Part shown: piece by piece, positions 57,976-64,000 of the stretch
Position numbering within the stretch: the stretch's first letter is position 1
How the letters are laid out: each line of letters starts with the position of its first letter
NCBI GenBank assembly: GCA_036346405.1
Contig: CM070566.1
Location: 10,078,355-10,142,354 of the forward strand
DNA: 64,000 bases
Origin: Phyllostachys edulis
Lineage: Eukaryota; Streptophyta; Magnoliopsida; Poales; Poaceae
Direction: 5' to 3'
Made by a program: the position numbers and the translations under genes
The notes under the pieces: model-generated
What the model saw: only the letters and a program-made list of their open reading frames with translations
Database searches by the model: none
Told to the model about the DNA's origin: nothing

Positions 57976-58875
57976 GCAAGCACCCCCTTTGATCATATTG
58001 ATCCTAGTATTTTACTTATCGTACTTTGTTTTGCAAATCTATTATTGCATGTGCGTATGTTCAGTATTAAATTGCTATGTTTGGATGTTGGTAGTTGTAA
58101 GTCCTATTTGTTGCATGAACTCATTTGACATGTTGTTATCCCTACTTTGTTAACATTAGGATATAGGTTAAACAAAATATAATGTCATTGGGAAATTTTG
58201 AGTGCGATTTATCGCACAAATGCTTACCGAACGATAGATTTTCGAAAAGAGATATAAAAGGGCAATATTTAACTGTGAATTTGGGAGATTTATGAAAATG
58301 TCCAGAGGGGAATGCCTCTGTTATCTTGAATAAAAACAAAATGCAAAACCTAGTTTTGGACGCGGGCGAGTTATGTTATATTCTGAAAAGAGTGGGGAAG
58401 GTTTCTCACTCATAGATAGGGGGAGATTCTCGCCCGGGTCAGTTAAGGACCGGACGCCAGCAAATCTAGATCTAAGACTTACGAACAACCACATATGTCA
58501 TTTATGGGGTGGCCTTAGCTAATTAAGTCATCGAAAAACTAGCCTTGCACGTAGGTAGGCCGAAGAGTGTGGACAGGGCCAAGGGACCGGCATGTCCGAA
58601 GGGGCTCCCTCACCAAGGTGTTGGGAACAAAGTTTGCCGACACAACTGCGAATGCCTCACTCAATGGGAGCAACCCAGATTAGTGAAGGATCCTCACTCA
58701 ATGGGAGCAATCCGGGTAAGTGAAGGATATGATCCATTCGCTTGGCTAGTGCAAGGATAGGGCTAGATGATATAAAGGCTTTGACACATGCTCTAGATTT
58801 CTTACCTAAGGTAGTGAGCGATGGCATAGATATATGCCGAACAAACTGGGGAATTCATGTTAGGTGGGGTAAAGT

Positions 58876-58925
58876 TGTACACCTCTGCAAAGTGTAAATC
58901 TATTATAATAGCCGTGCTCGCGGTC
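58876..58925 (+). other. Conserved triple-hairpin block, Gypsy-3 5' LTR
   Basis: GTACACCTCTGCAAAG, CTATTATAATAG, CCGTGCTCGCGG in tandem. The 3' LTR copy (63483-63535) has CTCTGCAGAG and CTATTATAATAG, with the third hairpin altered at both arms (CTGTGCTCGCAG). Confidence 0.7.
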
Positions 58926-59330
58926 ATGAGCGTTCTTAGTGTGGACGGTATGGGTTTAGTGTTGATTTTCACAAAAAAAACTGTCGTATTGGGAAAACTT
59001 GGAAAACGGTTTGTGAATTGTTAAGTTAACTGCCAAGTTATGGCTGAACATGAAATGATGCTCGCAGCCAAGGAGGCTTGCGTGTTGTAGTTGATATTAT
59101 TGTTGAACCATTCAAATACTAGTTACTGTCCTGTTATTTACTTAAAATGCTCTTTCAAATTCCGTTGCAAAGTACTACTTATGAAAATTGCAAATAAAAT
59201 ATGCTTACTGCAAAATAACTTGTAGAATAGACCTGCTCTTTGATAGCCTTGCATCTAATATAACTTTTGTGATACACTACAAGTCTTGCTGGGTACACAA
59301 GTACTCAATCTTGCTTATGTTGTTGTTTAG

Positions 59331-59407
59331 AGTATGAAGAGGAGCCGATACCAGACGACGTGTTTTTCGCACCCGAAATCGGAGGGTTTGGTGACAGGTC
59401 TATCTAG
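59331..59407 (+). other. Gypsy-3 LTR acidic exon-like segment B with stop
   Basis: After acceptor-like TGTTGTTGTTTAG. Two codon-completing bases, then YEEEPIPDDVFFAPEIGG and, after eight more codons or fewer, TAG at 59405-59407. The 3' LTR copy starting at 63936 keeps the frame despite several substitutions. Confidence 0.55.
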
Positions 59408-59712
59408 GACCTTGCACCTTGTAAGTTTGCCTGAGGGCTGGATGGGCAAACCACTGGGACTTTTGCTGATTTTGTCTTTAGTTCCGTTGCTACTCTACTC
59501 TGTTTAATACTTGTTAATATTTGGCCGGTCGGCCCTTGTAATGTAACAACTGTACCACTTAAGTTAAGTACCATTTTGCTTTACTTTGCATGTGAATGTA
59601 TGGATGTGAATACCAAATGTTGTGAATGTGTGTGCTAGCCATTAATCCTGGGACTAGCATGTTATACACATAAGATCTTCGGGTATTCCACGCCCGGGGG
59701 TCTGACAATGCT

Positions 59713-59726
59713 TGGTATTAGAGCCA
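59713..59726 (+). other. Primer binding site, tRNA-Met
   Basis: TGGTATTAGAGCCA, one substitution from the standard site, 5 bp after the LTR. Confidence 0.9.
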
Positions 59727-60655
59727 TACTAAATGTAGGACAAGCCCTAGATAGAATGTCCGATAGATTAGAACTTAGATTAAAAATGCAACCTAATCAA
59801 ATCACAGGAATGATTCTGAAAACCTAAGGAGTTTTTGCTAAATCTTGTCCCTCTTAGTATTGTCCTCTCATCTAAAGTCTCTCTTTTGGTCATCTGTTCT
59901 TACCTTATTCGAATTAACTCTAGTTTTGAGAGACAGGATGCTCTCTGAAAATAAAAGTTCATAATCAACTTCTAGGACCTTAAAACTGAGCTAAAAATGT
60001 TTTCAAAAAGTCCTTAAAACATCCTATCCAAAGTTCTTTTGAAGATTCTACATCAAGCTACCGAAGATGGTGCTTCAATTGGGTCTTTCCTCAAAATTTC
60101 AGAACATGTCCTTGCTGAAATTTATGTAATGTAATATCCTTTATTACCTCCCCTACTTTCATTTGGAGTTAAATTGATTGCTATTATAAAGGTCTAATAC
60201 TATGTGAAGACCAAGGGGGTAAAATACCCTGAATTTGAGCATTAGGGCTTAGCTAAATAAACTAGAGAATGGTTAAAACTTGTGCTGAAATTCTTGTCTT
60301 GTCTAATATCATCTCTTATCCATGTCTCTCATTACAAGTTCACTAGACTTTCCTTATTCTCAAAATTGTAGAATGAACTTAGGTATAATATTGTTATAAT
60401 CTGGATGTAAGTTGCTATTTATGTTGGTTTAGTTGCCTCTTTTGTAATGTAAAGGTATCGGGCATGTGTGCCTTGTAAAATTTGACCGTTAGGTTAAAAT
60501 TCATGTGTGATGCCCTAAAAATTTAAAAATATGCATATTTTCAGCTTAGATTAGTTAAAATAGTTGGGATGAGAATACCTGCTGACCAACTTAGCTTATG
60601 CTTGGTTCCCCCTTGTCTTGCGGACGTTTGTTAAACTGCATTTTGTGTGAGCAGG
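59727..60655 (+). other. Gypsy-3 untranslated leader
   Basis: AT-rich leader between PBS and gag without conserved frames. TTTTGTGTGAGCAG immediately before the gag ATG resembles a 3' splice site. Confidence 0.5.
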
Positions 60656-62690
60656 ATGCTGGAAACTCGCTCCGTTCGCCAACTCATGGCGGCAAGTGCT
60701 GCCTCCGAACCACAACAATGAGAAGGCGAGGTCCTAATACCCTCACAGCCCAATCCGCAGCATCCATCCACACCAGCACCAGCTGAGCAACCTCGGCGTG
60801 CATCTGCCACCACCGAAGCACCAGAAGTTTTGCTGCCACCACCTACCATGGCACAAGTCTTGGCCATGCTTGATCAAGGCAGGCAAACCAACACACTCCT
60901 GCTCCAGCAACTAGTGCAAAACACTGCGGGCCTTGGCACTACTGCTGGAGGGAATGGAGCTGCTACCAACCGATCGTCATCAAGAATGGGCAAGTTCATG
61001 CGAACTCAGCCACCGACTTTCACCTCGGCGAATGATCCTCTTGACGCGGATGACTAGCTCCGCACTGTCGAAAGCAAGTTGGTCATTGCCTAGTGCACTG
61101 ATGAGGAGAAATTTCTGTACTCATCTCATCAGCTTCAAGGTGCAGCCGCTGCCTGGTGGGTAAATTATCAGGCTATGCTACCAGAGGGCCAGACTCTCAC
61201 CTAGGCTACTTTTAAGGAGGCTTTTCGTAATGCCCACATCCCCTCAACAATCATAGACATCAAGAGGAGGGAATTCAATGAACTCCGCCAGGGCAACCTG
61301 TTAGTAATGGAATTTCTCCACTGTTTTAACTACCTCGCCCGCTATGCAGCATCTGAAATACCAAATGAAGGGAGAAAGATCGCTCTCTTCCGGGAACGTC
61401 TTAATGATGAGATGAAATGGTCACTTGCTGCACATGATGTCACTAACTTTCAGGATCTGATCAATAAGGCCATTCGGGTTGAAGATAGCACCCGAGCAGT
61501 GGTCGAGAGCCGCAAGCGCAAGTGGCTCACACAAAAATTAGCAAGCAGCAGTGCGCCCCGGCCACGCATTTGGCCACCAGCAAATGCACATCCTTCTGCA
61601 CCGCCACCTCCAAGAGTTCAAGCTCAAAATCCTCGTCCACAGCAACCCGCGGTTCAACAAATTAACCGTGGAGCACAGCCGCCCGATACACAGAACCGGG
61701 CCACGAACATCACCTACTTTAGTTGCGGAGAGCGCGGACATTATGCAAGTAATTGCCCACAGAAGAAGTTTCCAGCACCACAACCTCCACCCGCTGGTGT
61801 CTAGCAACAACCCCATGGCCTCGCACGAGGTCAAGGAGGGCAGCAAGCCCCCAAGCCAGCTCAAGGATTCAGACACGGTCATCTGAATCCTACAACTGCA
61901 GAAGAGGCTGGTGCGTCATCTAATGTGGTGATAGGTACCATTCTCATCCACTCAGTACCTACAGTGGCATTATTTGATTCTGGAGCATCTCATTCTTTTG
62001 TCTCTAAGAAGTTTGCTAAGCAGCAAGCACTAGAAACTGCATCTCTAGTGAGCATCATGTTAATCCACTCCCCTGGTTCCATTATGAAGGCAAAGCTCGG
62101 TTGCTTAGATGTTCACATTGAAATAAATGGGGTAGAATTTAGAGCCAACCTCATTATAATAGATACACCTGGGTTAGATGTTATCCTTGGGATGGACTGG
62201 CTAACCAAAAACAAAGGAGTAATAGATTGCGCAGGACGGACTGTCTCCCTTGTCAACCCTGACGGGAAACACGTCGTTTTTCCCTCCACACATGCCGCTC
62301 CATCGCAGCAGCCTATGCTAAATTCCATCTCAATCCCAGAGCTTAGTCAGGTGCCTGTAGTATGTGACTATCCTGACATATTTCCGGATGAACTGTCGGG
62401 AATACCGCCAGATCACGACATGGAGTTCATTATCGACTTAGTGCCAGGGACAGCACCTATATCCAAACGACCTTATCGTATGGACTCTGATGAATTAGCT
62501 GAATTGAAGAAACAACTCAAGGAACAGCTGGATAAAGGATTCATTCGCCCTAGCTCATCACCCCGGGGGAGTCCTGCCTTGTTTGTAACGAAGAAAGACG
62601 ACAGCCTACGGATGTGTGTTGACTATCGTTCTCTAAATGAAGTCACCATCAGGAACAAATATCCTCTCCCGAAGATGAATGATTTGTTTG
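60656..62690 (+). pseudogene. gag-pol: Gypsy-3 gag-protease-RT (truncated), single frame with five stops
   Basis: One frame runs from ATG 60656 to the deletion junction without any indel. Gag shows GAAAAWWVNYQAML and FKEAFRNAHIP, followed by a Gln/Pro-rich linker and a zinc knuckle (YFSCGERGHYASNC) whose first Cys is Tyr. Protease has ALFDSGASHSFVS near 61969. RT reads through VDYRSLNEVTIRNKYPLP and then breaks off. Stops: TGA 60719, TAG 61055, TAG 61091, TAG 61202, TAG 61802. The rest of RT, RNase H and integrase are deleted. Confidence 0.9.
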
Positions 62691-64000
62691 GATGTTGGTA
62701 GCTGTAAGTCCTATTTGTTGCATGAACTCATTTGACATGTTGTTATCCCTACTTTGTTAACATTAGGGTATGGGTTAGACAAAATATAATGTCATTGGGA
62801 AATTTTGAGTGCGATTTATCGCACAAATGCTTACCGAACGATAGATTTCCGAAAAGAGATATAAAAGGGCAATATGATAACTGTGAATTTGGGATATTTA
62901 TGAAAATGTCCAGAGGGGAATGCCTATGTTATCTTGAATAAAAACAAAATGCAAAACCTAGTTTTGGACGCGGGCGAGTTATGTTATATTCTGAAAAGAG
63001 TGGGGAAGGTTTCTCACTCGTAGATAGGGGGAGATTCTCGCCCGGGTCAATTAAGGACCGGACACCAGCAAATCCAGATCTAAGACTTACGTACAACCAC
63101 AAATGCCATTTATGGGGTGGCCTTAGCTAATTAAGTCATTGAAAAACTAGCCTTGCACGTAGGTAGGCTGAAGAGTGCGGACAGGGCCAAGGGACCGGCA
63201 TGTCCGAAGGGGCTCCCTCACCAAGGTGTTAGGAATAAAGTTTGCCGACACAACTGCGAATGCCTCACTCAATGGGAGCAACCCGGGTTAGTGAAGGATC
63301 CTCACTCAATGGGAGCAATCAAGGTAAGTGAAGGATATGATCCATTCGCTTGGCTAGTGCAAGGATAGGGCAAGATGATGTAAAGGCTTCAACACGTGCT
63401 CTAGACTGCTTACCTAAGGTAGTGAGCGATGGCATAGATATATGCCGAACAAACTAGGGAATTCGTGTTAGGTGGGTAAAGCTGTACACCTCTGCAGAGT
63501 GTAAATCTATTATAATAGCTGTGCTCGCAGTCATGAGCATTCTTAGTGCGGACGGTATGGGTTTAGTGTTGATTTTCACAAAAACTATCTTATTGGGAAA
63601 ACTTGGAAAACAGTTTGTGAATTGTTAAGTTAACTGCCGAGTTATGGCTGAACATGAAATGATGCTCGCAGCTAAGGAGGCTTGCGTGTTGTAGTTGATA
63701 TTATTGGTGAACCATTCAAATACTAGTTACTATCATGTTATTTACTTAAAATGCTCTTTCAAATTCCGTTGCAAAGTACTACTTATGAAAATTGCAAATA
63801 AAATATGCTTACTGCAAAATAACTCGTAGAATAGAGCCTGCTCTTTGATAGCCTTGTATCTAATATAACTTTTGTGATACACTACAAGTCTTGCTGGGTA
63901 CACAAGTACTCAATTTTTCTTATGTTGTTTTTTAGAGTATGAAGAGGAGCCGATACCAGACGACGCATTTTCCGCACCCGGAACCGGAGGGTTCGATGAC
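62685..64000 (+). repeat. Gypsy-3 3' LTR, 5'-truncated
   Basis: Matches the 5' LTR from 58078 onward with few differences (offset 4607 at the junction) and continues past the window end at the equivalent of about 59390. The first 2.3 kb of this LTR is missing. Confidence 0.92.
63483..63535 (+). other. Conserved triple-hairpin block, Gypsy-3 3' LTR
   Basis: Second copy of the block described at 58876. The third hairpin differs from the 5' LTR at both arms in a complementary way. Confidence 0.7.

Larger units (their letters stand above)
55785..59707 (+). repeat. Gypsy-3 5' LTR
   Basis: TGTAACAACC...GGTCTGACA, 3923 bp. TATA box at 56561-56568. Acidic segments at 57910-57975 and 59331-59407, hairpin block at 58876-58925. 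GC-rich frames around 56060-57340 are not recognisable proteins. Confidence 0.88.
55785..64000 (+). mobile_element. Gypsy-3: chromovirus-like Ty3/gypsy element, internally deleted, runs off the window
   Basis: A 3.9-kb 5' LTR, tRNA-Met PBS, 0.9-kb leader, then gag, protease and the start of RT in one frame (60656-62690). At 62685-62690 the RT joins the middle of a second LTR copy that continues to the window end. Long LTRs, a Met PBS and the VDYRSLNEVTIRNKYPLP-type RT suggest a Tekay/Del-like chromovirus; integrase, which would confirm a chromodomain, is deleted. Confidence 0.88.

Overview
This window is nuclear DNA from a grass (Poaceae). The evidence is nested Ty1/copia Sirevirus-type and Ty3/gypsy elements with LTRs of about 0.7 to 5 kb, MULE/Pack-MULE elements with 9-bp target-site duplications, GC-rich gene-like patches in AT-rich intergenic DNA, and a monocot-style host gene with short exons. 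I found no rRNA, tRNA, CRISPR or prokaryotic operon. I cannot name the species from sequence alone.

Layout. 1-9812: decayed Sirevirus-like copia element (Copia-1), its 5' LTR cut by the window edge. 9813-11501: minus-strand gypsy LTR fragment (LTR-F) that Copia-1 interrupts. 11515-12479: a 56-bp tandem array, hairpins, and a frameshifted dirigent pseudogene. 13526-18702: a 5.2-kb solo LTR (LTR-A) with perfect AAGCT duplications. 18925-22548 (minus): the one convincing intact host gene, an 11-exon PSK SIMULATOR (PSI)-type gene of 531 codons. Its first intron uses a GC-AG splice pair and hosts a hairpin-rich foldback element. 23061-30852: remnant of a minus-strand Tat-lineage gypsy element (3' LTR, antisense accessory ORF on plus, integrase and RNase H on minus), with a 445-bp MULE in its LTR. 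30853-40271: gypsy LTRs B, C/E and D, with D nested in C/E. 40894-42187: 1.3-kb Pack-MULE candidate. 42304-51654: complete Sirevirus-like element (Copia-2) with a CAAAT duplication. 52810-55400: a 30-bp hairpin array and a decayed plant-mobile-domain gene. 55785-64000: chromovirus-like gypsy element (Gypsy-3) with a 3.9-kb LTR, an in-frame gag-pro-RT, and a deletion fusing RT to the interior of the 3' LTR.

How things fit together. Only the PSI gene looks like a functioning cellular gene. The rest is a record of insertion, LTR-LTR recombination and C-to-T decay. The most unexpected signal is inside the gypsy LTRs. Four distinct LTRs (Gypsy-3, B, C/E, D) carry, in the same order and the same codon phase, two short acidic open segments bounded by splice-like sites, the second ending in TAG. 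This suggests a small spliced acidic product or upstream ORF encoded by the LTR transcript leader. A second recurring theme is arrays of short imperfect hairpins, often spaced about 30 bp, in otherwise unrelated elements.
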